Below, piece by piece: positions 42,566 through 55,036 of a stretch of 60,000 nt of DNA. This DNA comes from Apostichopus japonicus (taxonomy: Eukaryota > Echinodermata > Holothuroidea > Aspidochirotida > Stichopodidae), in the NCBI RefSeq assembly GCF_037975245.1, contig NC_092575.1:885001-945000 (forward strand), written 5' to 3'. The position numbers and the translations under genes are program-made. The notes beneath the pieces were generated by a model. It was not told the DNA's origin. It ran no database searches and worked only from the letters and a program-made list of their open reading frames with translations. The first letter of the stretch is position 1, and each line of letters begins with the position of its first letter.

Positions 42566-45500
42566 TCAATCCCAAGCAGATCTTCTGGTACTGGGTCGAG
42601 AACTTGGCCTTGGGTAAGACTGCGGTCAAAACATGAGAATAAAGAAGTTAAACACAGAATCATTTCTTCTCCTTTTTTTTGGCACTAAGTTTATGAAACA
42701 ATTACAGGTTTTAATAGTTTTTAACAAACCTTGGGTTCATAATTGCTCTCCTCTAGCCTAGCTGCTTCTTGTTGCAGCATATCCTCATAAACATCTTCGG
42801 CTTCCTTCTCTCTTTGGAGATCGTCCTCCAGTTGCAGATGAGCCATGTCCTGCTGAATACGACGCTCTGTGATCTGCAATGAAGACACAGGTGGAAAATC
42901 TCGCATGAAAATATTTGCTCTAATTATTCACGCAAAAACTTTCTTGCAAAATCCCTTCTTACACACTTCCTGGGTTGTATCAACAATACTGGGGTCTGAT
43001 AGTTAGTAATCTGCTAGTATAATATGCTATATAGAAAGATAAGTTGGTTTCCTACTTGCTTAAACAACAATTAGAAGCTAATTTATAAAAGTGACCATCC
43101 TTGAAATTTAGCCTGCACATATCTAAAATTAATACCTATTTAGTAATTATTTGCAGAACAGCAATGGCAATGTATAGGCTGAAAATTTATCCATTTGGGG
43201 GGTTAGGAGGGGGAGGGGGGCTTTGAATTCTTACACCTGTGATGTTCTGTGTTCAATCTGTAAATATTTCCCTTAATTAGGACTATACCCTGAATATGAG
43301 GCCATTTCATCATATTTTCCTGGGTTCCCTCTGTAGCCTGCCTTTATACAGGGCCAAATTATTGACCTCTGGGATGTATCCCTGACCCTCCTCCTCCTCT
43401 CATTAGGCCTGGATACACGCTGACGACTCTAGGAGATGGCATCCTAGTAAAAGAACCAGATAATTATGAAGCTGCAGACAAACAGCTGAAAACACTAACC
43501 TGGCCTCCAAGGTCTCTTCTGGTCTCTTCTTTCCGTCTTTCTGCCTCCTCTTTGTCCCTCCTGGTCAGCTGCTGGCCAATCTCCATCTCTCGCAGTAACT
43601 CCTCCCGCCTCTGTAGCGATTCCTCCTGTAGCCTTCGGTTTTCCTCCATTCTGCCTTTTATCTGTTCTTGGCGGTTTTCTAACACCTGAGTGAGCAGAAG
43701 AGTAATTTGTCATTCCATGATTGTCTCCAGAACACACCAGTATTCAAACACCAAAGCATTTGGGTGCTTTAATTACATCTCATTAAAACTTATTTGCAAG
43801 TGGAATTGTTTCTGAAGATGACGGCTAACATTACAGCAACTACAGCTCTAAGCAATGTGTTTCGAGATATGATTACAAATTCATATAATATTCCATGAAT
43901 ATGATGAAATCATAGTTCAGCATTTTAAGATTAAACTCAATATTTCATATAATCCCCATACAACATTTCAAGAAAATTTATACCCAGACTACCAAAGGTA
44001 AAGTTTATTTAATTATAAAATTTCTTTGCCAAATGTTTATAATACCTTCCTTTGTCTTACTAACTGCTTATATCAATAAAGTCTGTTGGTTGTGCTACTA
44101 GACAAGCCAACTCTCTCATCAAAATATTTCTTAATTTTATTTGGCAATGGATACACACACGGTGACCAAGTAATTTGTCGAGCCCTGTTTTACACATGTC
44201 AACCAACTCTGTCACATTAGAAAATCTCTCTGATTTTGTCCACCAAGGACTGTAACTAAATTTGGTATGACTAGTCACATCAACTTCCTCCCCTTTACTA
44301 ACTTAGGACATGACTTTTCTTTCATAAGGATTACTAAATACAATGACAGTTTCAATTATTATTTTTAGTTTTACCTCGGCCATAAGTCTCTCTCTGGCTA
44401 TTCTCTCTCGCTCCCATTCTCCTTCTCGTTTCTGCCACTGACGGGCTGCTTCATCCCTAGAAATAAATCAACGGTTATACGGATAGTAAATAATAGCAAT
44501 GATCAGTATGACAAATCCTGAAAGGTTGTTGGCCAATATCTCTGGCCAATAAACCAGATACTGCCAAGAACTTACCCAAGATTATAAACATTAACAAAAT
44601 ATTACATGGAATTTTGTCGGAGGAAATCTTAGCTTTAAAACACACTACAAAGGGATATTATACAAGTAGGTAAGCATAGTAGGTTATCTCATGAGCAAAC
44701 ATAAAACATCTTCAAACAGGGATGCTGTATATTTCAGGGGATGCAAGTGAAAATCAAATACATGTCTATAGAAACTATAAACAAGCTTATTTTTTCCCCA
44801 TCAAGGTGAATCGCATCTCGTGTTTATTTTCTGGGTTGCCAGTGAAAAGGATTGCAGACCACTGGTCTGGATGCCTCTACAACAATACAAGCAATAAAGG
44901 AATGTCCTTTAGCCAATCAAAGTACCCTGGATAAAACGATCATAACACTGCATATGAAACATGAAGTAAATTTCTTAAAACTATGGGGACTGAAAATGGG
45001 TGCACAAAATATGGCAATTTGCAAGGGCAATACCGGTTACATCTCTATGTTCCGACGTCTCTATGTTCCGACTTCTCTATGTTCAGACAAAAAGAAATAA
45101 TTCGGGACAATTTTTTTTTATCCAAAAAAGAATCGATTGCACCAAGAAAACAAGTTTTCATACCCCAATATGGACTCAAATTTTTTTGGACCAACATTTC
45201 TTCGGACCCAATTTTTGGGGCCCAAATTTTTTTCCCCTAAGAAAAACAAAACAAATGTGACCCAAAATTTGTTGTGACCCAAACAGTGCTTGTGACCAAA
45301 AATTGCTTCTTACCCGAAATTTGTTTGTACACCAATTCTGTTGGACAAAAATTCTTTGGACCAAACTTTGGGACCAAAAAAGAATACTGGCTGCAGCAGA
45401 GCCCGATAGATTTTTTGTTGGTGCACCGCGATGTTTTGTGTCCACACTGCAGGCAACTCTTTGTTCTTGCTCAAGCGATATCTATAGTTTTCATGTTTAC

Positions 45501-48500
45501 CCGCCCTATAGTTATGTAATTTAACAAGGGGCAATGATTGGTCACACACCATATTTTGGTCTAAATCTAAAGACATTTTATTCGAAAATTGATTTAGCCC
45601 AAAACGATTTGTCCCAAAAAATTTCAGTACAAATTTCGGGGCACAAGCAATTTTCGGTCACAAGCACTGTTTGGGTCATAACAAACTTTGGGTCACATTT
45701 TTTGTTTCGTGAAAAAAATCTCAAAAAATTTGGTCCGAAAAAATGTTGGTCCAAAAAAAATTGAGTTCCAAAAAGAATTTGGTCACAAAAATATTGGGGT
45801 CACAAAACTAGTTTTCTTGGTACAAACAAATTTGGGAGAAAAAAAATTGTCTTATTGTCGGAGCATAGAGACGTCGGAACATAGGGATGTCACCGCAATA
45901 CCAATGAGAAGAGTACTGAACTTGATAAGGCTCAAGTACAACTGTTACCATGGTGACAGTCAATCTTTATGGGCCTAAGTGGCAGGTAGAGTACATAAAG
46001 TTGAAGCTTAAAAATAGTATCTGCTAGTTCAGGTCCTGTAGAAGTCACTAGTTCATAATATAACAAACCTGTAGAGCATATCTAGTTCAGCTTCCCTAGC
46101 CTTCTCCAGCCTCAGCTGCTCCTCAACCACTTGCTTCATCCAAGCCGCATCTGCTCTCGCTTTCTCCTTTCTCGCCGTTTTCAATTGTCCATCCTCCTCC
46201 TCCTTAGCTGACAACGATTCCAGAATCTTTCTGTCCATTTCCTATGAAAATATAATCATTTAATCCAAAATGATCTCTATATCTTATGTATACCCCCAAG
46301 CTCAAGCAGGTGATATACAATGCTAATTCACAAAGTTCATTCGCGGAGCAGCTGTAAATGGTTATTTGAAACTGCATGATTCAAATAAATCAGACAATTG
46401 ATATACTGGTAGATGGGAATAGCAAGAGGGAGGTGGGGGGGGGGGGTAAAGGAAGAACAGGAATTAAAGGGAACATGTCAGAGTAGTACAGGTAAGGTTA
46501 GAGGTGTTGGGACAATCTTGGACAATTTACTCTCAGCCATTATCTCCCACCGACAATGTATTACTTTGGAATATTCCTGACAATTTTAACAAGGATTAAC
46601 CCTTTAGTAATTGCTATAGTTTGGCACCAAGTTTGATTTCACAGTACAGCAATGTCTGCCCTTTAGTTTCAATGATGTTTGGTTAAGCTATAACTACAAC
46701 TGATCTAGTGTCTGGTAGTACAATGGACATGTGATGCTTTTGATCTTGCTTTGTAACATAGGTCTTATTTTTCCAACTCTCAAATCCGAATTCTCCAGGT
46801 CTACTGTACAGGGCTTCCGACATTGACCTGAAGAAATCATTCAAATTCAGTCCTGCTACTCACCAATGTAAATATAATCTGTTACACTTATCAAGATGTA
46901 TATTAGATGCATCCCTGCTACTCACCAATGCTTCCTGGACTTGTTTGGCTCTCCTTCGTAATTGTACTTTGTACTGTCTGGTCAACTGACGACTCATCTC
47001 CTCTTTCTTCCGTGTTATCTCCGCCTCTTTTCTCTTCTCCTCCAAGTCAGCCAACTGCCACTCTTGTCTCTGTAATTCTTCTTGTTGCTTCTTAAGCCTC
47101 TCAGCCTGTCAAATGCACAAAAAACTGCATTGAAGTTTCCATTACTTCATTGCAATAGACTTCTGCTTATTCACCAGAAACAGCTATTATAATATAAATG
47201 TCCAGATTTTTTACCATGAGATACGGTTACATGTTTAAATGGTTTCCAGAGTTTGACTGCTGGTGACCCAGATGACCTTTGACCTCTACCAAAAGCAATT
47301 GATTTTCTATTCAATATAACACAATCGCATGCCACTTGTAAACACTATATCTCAAGTTAAATCTCCATGCTTCCTAACTTGAGACATAGTGTTTACAAGG
47401 TTTTCAGTGTTTGAATATGGTGACCTCAGATGACCTTTAACCTCAAATTTTTTAAACAATGAACTTCTTCTCAATATATTTCATGCATATGCCAAGTATA
47501 ACAAGATTTCCACAATTTGACCCCTGGTAATGCCAAATGACCTTTGATCTCCACCAAAAATAATAAGTGTCTTGAACTCAACTTGTCACAACTACATACT
47601 AAATCTTAATTATTGTGCTTGAGATTGTATTACTGTAACGTGACATATTCATGGTTTAAACCAAATTAACTTCTGTAACAATCAACGGGCATGAAAACAA
47701 AAGTAATTCAAAACTTGTACTTTGACTTTAATTCTTTTCTGCTAACTATATGTATAATAAACTAATCTAATGCCCAGACAAATGTTCTCATGATCTGCTT
47801 CTCTGTGAGAACATTTTTTAATGTTGATTTGATAGTTTCGTTATCTCCATTTTGTGACAGCTATGCACCTGCTACACACCTACTAGACACCAGCATTGTC
47901 ATTTTCTAAACACTCATCAAAAAGAGTAGGCTTGATATCAGCTGTTGTTCATCCACCATCATCACCATCATCCACCATCCACCATTATCACATGGAAAGT
48001 ATTTCAAATGACTTACTGTTGACTTTCCTACCATTGTGATTAGCTAAACCTTAATATAATTTACCTCCTCTTCCCTCCTCTTCAGTTCATCAATCTGCAT
48101 CTTCAGGGCCCCAGCAACCTCCTTCTCATTGGCTAACCGTGACTCCTGCATCTGACGTTCCTCCTCCAGGGCAGCCAGTCTCTCTCTCTCCATCTCGTCC
48201 TCCAGGTGTCTCCTATCTGCCTCCTCTTGTTCTCTCTTCTTCTCATTTTCCTCTCTTTGACTTCCCCAAGCAGTGATGACATGCCTCTTATGTCTATCCG
48301 ACTCCATCTGAAAAACAAGAGAGAGGATTAGTCTCATCCAGAAAAAAATTGCATCACCCAATCCCCCTCCCCCCCTAAAAAAACACCCACCCAACCCCTG
48401 CCTCCTCTAATTAACTGAAAGAAGAAGGTATTAGTTAACTTTGCTCACAGCATCACTATGCCATTACTGAGAATTAAAGTTCTGTGTAGTTAAGTGATTA

Positions 48501-51500
48501 TAAAAGCCTAGTTTCTCTGTATTTGTCTAATTTCACACATCAGCACACATCAGTGACAGTTTATAGCAGGGTTGTCCAACCTTTTGCAGAGGAGGGCCAC
48601 ATGGAATGATTATGATGAAGGAGGGGGCCGCATGAACCCTACGCTTGATGTTTCAATTTTTTGCCCGAAGCCCAAGGCAACAAAATGTGAGCACTGCGTG
48701 GAGCACACTGATTTATTTTCCTTCCTGATAAAACAGATGAATAAAGTCCAGCTGCCCCCCCCCCCCTCCGTTGAGAGAGTGTCACATAAACTGACCTGTA
48801 TGCAGTGTTTTTGGACCCAGAAGGTTCGAATGATTGATTACATAGCTTCAAATTGTTATCAATAAATCTGCTCACTAAAATTTCGCACCGTAGAGCATCT
48901 CTGGCGGGCCGGACGCAATCCTGCGGCGGGCCGGACTGTCGCCCGCGGGCCGTAGGTTGGACAACCCTGGTTTATAGCAATAAACATAATAAACAAAGGC
49001 TATTGGGGTTTTTATATTTTAGCAGTATTCCTTCTTTGGTATGACCTTCTATAGAATAGGACAGCAGCATTAGCAAGATTTACAAATGGCAAGTTCATAG
49101 GTAGATCATGGTTAAAAGTAACAATGACACCAGACTGAGTCTAGATACAAGAGAGTATGTGTGTTATGCGCTTTCGACCGATTAGCGCCATCGATGGATA
49201 GCGCTGCGCTATCTATGGATCCGTCGTTAGCGCAAGCATCGGTAGATCGCGCAGGTATCGATCGATGGCGCAGGCAGATCAATGGATTGTATGTCTAGTT
49301 TTGATAATGACAATGTTTTTTTCTTAAACTTCAGGATGACGCCAAGTGCTGTTTAAAGGCCCGGTCACACTATACCGATTTTTATCGGAATACTATCCGA
49401 TTTTCCCGGAGGATTCGAAACAGCCTGTTTTCCGTTCGGGTCTTCTAGCCACAGTGATAAAGGACCTGATTTGCTATCTGTTGAGCCATTCCGATGTGGA
49501 ATAGCCCTCTCCTAACTTTTGATATTGACTCCGTTTCCCTTTATCGGATAGCTATCCGATTTCTCTTCCGATTTTTATCCTTTTTCGATGTGACGTCACT
49601 TCAGAATGTAGTCAGTTCTAGAACCCCTCAGATTTGAAGTAGGCATTCGAATATTCCACTGCATTCATTACATTCACTACCACAAACCTCACTCTTCGGC
49701 CTAAAATCGGAAAAATCGGACCGTATTCCGATAAAATATCGCTGTAGTGTGACCGGGCCTTTATGGACACATCACCGATTTTTCTAAAAACTGCCCGTTT
49801 AATTATCATTTTCTATGTAAATATTTATTACAAATTCAATAAAATTTTATCAATTGATAGTGATACAATGAGTTCCAATAAGTTGGTTGTATCATGGAGA
49901 TAATCTAAATCCATTGCTGAATCAGGCATATATATCAGGTTGTATCATATCACTTCAGGCCTTGGTTCTAAGAAATCTGCTAAATTACTGATGTGATTGG
50001 GCCAACAGTGACTATCGACCTCATATAGTACTGGTATATAGTGACGATATTCGTAAAAATGGAAAAAGAGCCAGCTTTTCGAGAACACATGCAGGAGACC
50101 GTCGACCACCAAGCTGCTTCAACAAAGAGCCCAGTCATCAGCGCGGAGAAGTACGATGCCATAAAATCTCATCTTCATCCAAGCATCAAGGTGGACTCGC
50201 ACTTCCGATATTGGGTCAAAACACGGAATTTTCAGATTGTCGACCTTCCTGGCCTTGAGGGAAGCGCCAAGTTCCTGCGAGTTGTCAATGCTGAAAACGT
50301 GTTCGATGTCGTAAAGGGTATTCACGTAGACGAACTCAGTCTATGTCAAGGGTATTCACGTAGACGATGCCTGCAGTTCCCCTTTAAATCTCATCCTACA
50401 CGACCCACGAACTATCGGTTGATAGCGCAGCGCGATCTACCGATGCTTGCGCTAACGACGGATCCATAGATAGCGCAGCGCTATCGATCGATTGCGCAAA
50501 TCGGTCGATAGCGCATAACAATGTACCGAACTACCGATAGTGGGACAACACAAAGTCAATCTGGTGAGCTAGGTGAAATTAATATAATAGACTGGACTCT
50601 AGATACATTAAAACATAGTACATACAGTGGGACCATACAAAGCTGTAGTTCTGTTACCATGGTGACTTGAAGTGATATGATTACTGCATGTCCCAATACG
50701 TAATAGATATAGAGTAAAGTATGTGTAATCAGACTAGACAAAGTTATCCCTGTGACCAGTGTGGTTGAATCAATTCACTGCTCACAGTAAAAATACTCCC
50801 TCTGAGCCATGAATAAATTATATGAAACCAATAAAGATACAAAGTCTGTATTTGATTCATGTATCTACCGTACACAATATTACAAGCCATTTGTATACAA
50901 CATGTCACATGGGCAAATCTTAACATCTAACCTTCCGTAAATCTGGATTGTTCCTCTTCCAATGCTCGTACATCTTCACATCTGCAATCTAATATCAAAA
51001 CAGGACATTTGAAATTGGTAAAATCAGACTGGATGTCAGAGCTACAGTATTTCTGTACAGTAAGCTATAAAAACATGCATTTCCTAGTAAAAACTTTCTG
51101 AAAAATTTAAAATTCATATTTCTTTTTCTCTTTTGTTGACCACAAAAGGGCGAAATGTTTCCTGATAGCCCACAGCAAATTTGGTTATTACCATGGTTAC
51201 ATGAGTATTGAATATTGTCCAATCATTGTTTTCCCAAGATTGGGAGAAAAAATACAGCAATGTGTAGATATACTGTACAATTAAAGCAATTTTATTGTTT
51301 CAGACTTGACAAAGTTTCCTATGCTGAGTGATATTTTAATCCCATAGCAATGTAGGCCATTGGTTTGTGTAGAAAATCTTGAAAACTATTCATAATTTCC
51401 AGTTATGAAGCTAACGTTCAAAATTTGAACTTTTTACATTCATAAAATACATTCAAATGTTTAAATTATTTCTGTAAGAACTAGCTAGGCAACCAAATTT

Positions 51501-53196
51501 TGGAAATTCGAACCGCATGCGTTAATTAACAAGCACAAACCAAAATCCATTTCGTGAAGAATTTGAAAGGAAAAAAAGCAATTAATTTAAATGAATTCTT
51601 TGATAGCATACCAGGCATTCAGACTTTTCCATCTTAATTGTTTCCTGCAGGGGGTCCTTTCTAATAGACAATATGTTCATTTTTGCCTCAACATATAGGA
51701 AACAGAAATAGAGGAGAGTTCCCCGGACCTGGGCAAAGTTTATTCCACTTATAGCAGCCACCTGATTTACTGTATGGTGGATTGCAACTGCTTCTCACTA
51801 ATCTACAGTAGTATGCACTTTCCGTTCTTAATCTTTCGAAATACATTACCATGGTACCTTGAAATTTGAATATACCACCGCTGCTCGTTCAACGATTCTT
51901 ACCTCTTTTCTATCCGTCTCTCTTGCAGATTTCATCTCATCAGATCGATCTCTCATTTCTTCAAGTCTGTCAAAGTTACTCCTCGATAATCCTTTCAGTT
52001 CTGCTTCGTACATGTCGGTCTCTTTCTTCAAAAGTCTTTTGAGTTGTGAACGCCTCCGCTCTAGACGCATAGCCTTCAAATCTTTCTCACCTTGTCTCTT
52101 CACGGCATCCATGCTGCAAGTTTAAGGAACAGATGACAGCATTGTTAGTTTCTTACAGAGCCCAACTCTTTGGTCTTCAGTTTAATTTTAAATTTCACAA
52201 GAAATGATTAACATAACTCAAAATAAAATTCCCACTTCAGCAAAAAGAGACACTGTCTAACAGATTTTCACCAAATATGAAGAATTACTAATTTCATTCT
52301 ATAATTATACCAAACATTTTCTCTGAGACACTTGTCTTATCAGTGTCAATTATTTTATGCGAAGATCGATATTGATAGTTTTCAAATTGTTGGCTTTGTT
52401 TACTTATATGTTGCATAAGCAGTACTCACGGTTTGACATCAAGCTTTTACCAGAATGTCTGTTTTCTGCTAATTTTGTAAGATATCTATGAAATGAACAC
52501 CACTGAAGTGCTTCATTCTATCACAAATAGCTTCCTTGGTTCATTTCATTAGTGGCTTATGCAGTTTTTTTGGGTGAGGATGGAGAACTTGGGAATATTT
52601 GAGGGTTAAATATTAAACACCTTTTAGGGACACAAATACTTTTGTGTCGAACATGACGATTAGCTATTTGTACCGACATAAATACTGATGTGTAAAATAA
52701 ATGTATTACAATCCTGAAGGAACCTGGAATCTTTGAGTGAGAGGTTTCATACTTCATTAATTTTACTAACATCAACAAGATTCATAAAGAGTTTTACTCA
52801 AAGGTCTTCTTGAATTGATGAGTTTAGTTTGATAAGTAAGTCTTACTGGGTGCACAAAAATTCAGAATTGATGTCTAATCTAGAGTATAGCATGAATCAT
52901 ATTTGCAAACAATTCATTTAACAAGCATGAAAATTTACTTCAAGCAGACACATGAAAGAATTCAAACGAGACAAAATAATCGTGATTCTAAATTGTGATT
53001 ACCTGTCTTGGAAAGATCTGTCAGATGTCCAGGCATTCTGTTTGACTGTCCGTACCTCAGATTTATTAAAATAACTCGCTCTGTCTGACCATGTTTCCCT
53101 AAAGTCCGCTTCATGTGTCCTTCGTTGGACCATAGCACGCTCCTGGATGTTCCTGTAACGGCTTGACCAATAGGACGGAATGGTAGGGAGAGCCAT
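42566..53196 (-). CDS. TCHP: Trichoplein keratin filament-binding protein (10 coding exons)
   Basis: Coiled-coil protein of the trichohyalin/plectin-homology class. In vertebrates it sits at centrioles and keratin filaments, works with ninein, Odf2 and Aurora A, and restrains ciliogenesis. Exons in transcript order: 53196-53003, 52113-51903, 50988-50932, 48307-48065, 47105-46926, 46241-46069, 44456-44375, 43685-43500, 42873-42730, 42619-42566 (stop TGA 42568-42566). They sum to 1524 nt, 507 residues, against 498 in human. Diagnostic matches to vertebrate trichoplein: start [55 protein letters not shown], and a C-terminal Ala-Trp-Asp (human Ala-Trp-Asn). The rest is Glu/Lys/Arg-rich coiled coil. 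The ATG is preceded by an acceptor-like CCACACAG, so a 5' noncoding exon is likely. Introns hold at least four DNA transposons. Confidence 0.96.
45035..45894. mobile_element. Foldback MITE, copy 2 (8-bp TSD GCAATACC)
   Basis: An 860-bp element flanked by GCAATACC at 45027-45034 and 45895-45902. Termini are GGTTACATCTCTATGTTCCG on the left and, inverted, GGTGACATCCCTATGTTCCG on the right, each followed by a second TCTATG-x-TCCGAC word. The inverted arms match copy 1. The centre (TTGCTCAAGCGATATCTATA and following) is the reverse complement of the copy 1 centre. It lies in the TCHP intron between exons 6 and 7 and has no transposase. Confidence 0.92.
45944..45957. promoter_or_regulatory. X-box-like motif GTTACCATGGTGAC
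   Basis: A near-palindrome fitting the RFX consensus GTTRCCATGGYRAC, in a TCHP intron just beside the foldback MITE. RFX factors drive many ciliary genes. An intronic position makes function uncertain. The same 14-mer is at 50653-50666. Confidence 0.3.
47230..47580. repeat. Diverged repeat with TGACCTTTGACCTC words
   Basis: Three spaced, degraded copies, each containing GGTGACC-x-AGATGACCTTT-like sequence and a CC-x-CCAAAA word, in a TCHP intron. The TGACCT words are direct repeats of the nuclear-receptor half-site, probably by chance within the repeat unit. Confidence 0.6.
48567..48969. mobile_element. hAT-type MITE (8-bp TSD GTTTATAG)
   Basis: A 403-bp element flanked by GTTTATAG at 48559-48566 and 48970-48977. 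Its terminal inverted repeats begin CAGGGTTGTCCAACC on both ends, resembling Charlie/hAT termini (CAGGG-x-x-TCCAACC). The right end is GC-rich (GGGCCGGAC words). Only short leftover open frames and no transposase. It lies in the TCHP intron between exons 3 and 4. Confidence 0.93.
49355..49762. mobile_element. MITE nested inside the Ginger-like element
   Basis: About 408 bp with perfect outer inverted repeats AAAGGCCCGGTCACACTA on the left and its inverse on the right. Inner arms carry ATCGGAATAC / GTATTCCGAT. The flanks are consistent with a TA duplication, so it could be Tc1/mariner-like, but this is ambiguous. Confidence 0.85.
50059..50469 (+). pseudogene. Remnant integrase-type transposase N-terminus (KRBA2/Ginger-like)
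   Basis: A 136-codon frame with [18 protein letters not shown] and [20 protein letters not shown]. These resemble the region just before the HHCC zinc finger in Ginger transposases and the domesticated KRBA2 protein. A duplicated GTCAAGGGTATTCACGTAGA word (50305-50365) follows and the frame then runs into the terminal repeat, so the zinc finger and integrase core are deleted. Similarity is from memory of the family pattern and is moderate. Confidence 0.5.
50653..50666. promoter_or_regulatory. X-box-like motif GTTACCATGGTGAC (second copy)
   Basis: Identical 14-mer to 45944-45957, in the TCHP intron before exon 4. A third, weaker relative (ATTACCATGGTTAC) lies at 51187-51200. Confidence 0.3.
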
Positions 53197-54140
53197 TTTG
53201 TCAATCTGTGTGGATGAACATGAGTCATCTTTAAACGTGAAGTAAAAATTACAATATCAGGTCGCTGATGGAATCAGAGCGGATCATGCATTGCTCTAAT
53301 ACAAAATATCCAGTGACAATGTACCTTTGGAATATTTAAGCCTGCTCTCAAATTATGTACACTACTTTTACTGTAGTGCTTTGCTGAGCATGTATGACAG
53401 AAATATTTTCAGACCGGAAATACAGTAATAGAAATACTGTAAAGCAAGTTACAGAGAAAAGAACACAATGTAACATATACATTTTTACAACAGAAAATTT
53501 CAGAGAATTATCAAACCAAAATAAATGGAATGAACAACATTTTAAGTTGTTAAGTTACTTTGCAATATTATCCTTGAACAAACAAATTATAAGCAATAAC
53601 AGTGAACAGAAGTCTTTTTTCTTTGAGATGCTGACTGTAAAAGCTTCCAAACTGGTGTCAAATGCCATTATAGCATTTCTGAAACATTTCATCATTAGAA
53701 CACACCAAAACTGCTTGGTTTCTTAGTGATTATGCAGATGTATAACACTTCACATTCAATTTTCCAGAAAAATTAATGTAAAACGGTTACATCATTTTAA
53801 TCGTATAAGAAAGGGTTTTCAAGGATGGCATTTTCAGGAACTACTCTGCTAGAATTGTGTGAAAAGTTTGTATTTTGCGTTTTTATCTGCAATATAAACT
53901 GCAGGAGTGCTTAACCTGAAGAATTATATACCATAGTAATTCATCTGCAACTCAATTCTGTAAATTAAAGGAAAACCTAAAGTCTATCTAGTTTTATTTG
54001 TGCATTTAAAATCTCAAACCAATTTTTTTTTTAACTGACGCCTCATTGAATTGTAGCTAACAATTTGTTTTTTTCATATTGTATTGATGGTTACATAGGC
54101 ATACAGTCAAAGTTCTTTAACTACTAGTAATACTTATAGC
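53197..54140. other. Region upstream of the TCHP start codon
   Basis: AT-rich and without coding signal. If the acceptor-like CCACACAG directly before the TCHP ATG leader is used, this is an intron in the 5' UTR. Confidence 0.45.
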
Positions 54141-54854
54141 GTACCGTTATTATCCGCACACGTTACTTTTCGCTGAAACAAAACGGTGTTTTCCGCACAC
54201 AAATTTGTCAGCGGAACGTACCGTTTTTTTTGGGAGGAGCAGAATGGCTTACTGAAATTATTAGGCACATTGAAGGATTAAGGAGGATGGAGAAGATCAA
54301 ATTTGAATGTAGCAGGATAAAATATAACTCCGAGAATAGACTATTATTTGGATAGCTTAGGTTGTAGCTTAGGCTGTAAGCACTAGCTTAGGTTAATTAT
54401 AGTTAAACAGCGCCACCTTATTTGGTTGTAGTTTTGATATGGCGTGAAGGTGAAAAAAGGTGAGCTGCCGTGACTAAGTTTCATCCTTTAGGGATGGGCG
54501 GGGGGGGGGGGTGTCCTTTGTGATATTTTCACATTAACAATAACAGCGTCCCTTTGCCCTTTAATCCGCCGACCGACTCATACTTCTTTAAGTGATCCCT
54601 AATTACATACACCCCAAGCCTCCTGTAAATTATAAGCAGCTTAACTTTTCTGACATGAACTCAGTCTAACTATCCTTATCGACGTTCTTTGATACTTTCT
54701 CATGTTATTTTCATTATCCTGAATTTGGTATTCAAAAATTGAGGAAAAATACAGTGTACAAGTAAGTGGGGAAAAAAAGTTGTTTTCCGCACAAGAATAT
54801 TTTCAGCAGATAGTAATGTGCGGAAATTAACATGTGCGGAGAACAACTGAAACC
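54141..54854. mobile_element. MULE-like element with 11-bp flanking duplication
   Basis: A 714-bp segment flanked by ATACTTATAGC at 54130-54140 and 54855-54865. Its ends are imperfect inverted repeats around GTTATTATCCGCACACG and its inverse (CATGTGCGGAGAACAAC), and further TTCCGCACA words occur subterminally. A 9-11 bp duplication fits Mutator-like elements. No transposase. Confidence 0.75.
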
Positions 54855-55036
54855 ATACTTATAGCATAATACAAAGTGCAGTAAAGATGAAAATCAGAAA
54901 ATACAATAAATTTCCTGACACAAAATTATTCGGACTATCATTTTGTGACGGCCATTATGATTATCAAAATCCATCCTACACTACATGGAGGCCTATCTCA
55001 ATGTTCCTTTTTGGCCTATGAAAAACCAGTATAGTC

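Larger units (their letters stand above)
49161..50520 (+). mobile_element. Degenerate Ginger-like DNA transposon (TGTTA termini, 4-bp TSD)
   Basis: About 1.36 kb bounded by long inverted repeats: TGTTATGCGC on the left (49162) and GCGCATAACA on the right (ends 50520), with subterminal TAGCGCTGCGCTATCTATGG-type sequence in both arms. The flanks share ATGT (49157-49160 and 50521-50524), leaving one extra G on the left. Ginger transposons have TGT termini and 4-bp duplications. A remnant integrase-like frame lies inside, and a second MITE is nested within. It lies in the TCHP intron between exons 3 and 4. Confidence 0.75.

Noticed and set aside
50059-50469. Host protein-coding gene of 136 residues
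   Set aside because: It sits between the inverted repeats of a transposon and its C-terminal part runs into the terminal repeat.
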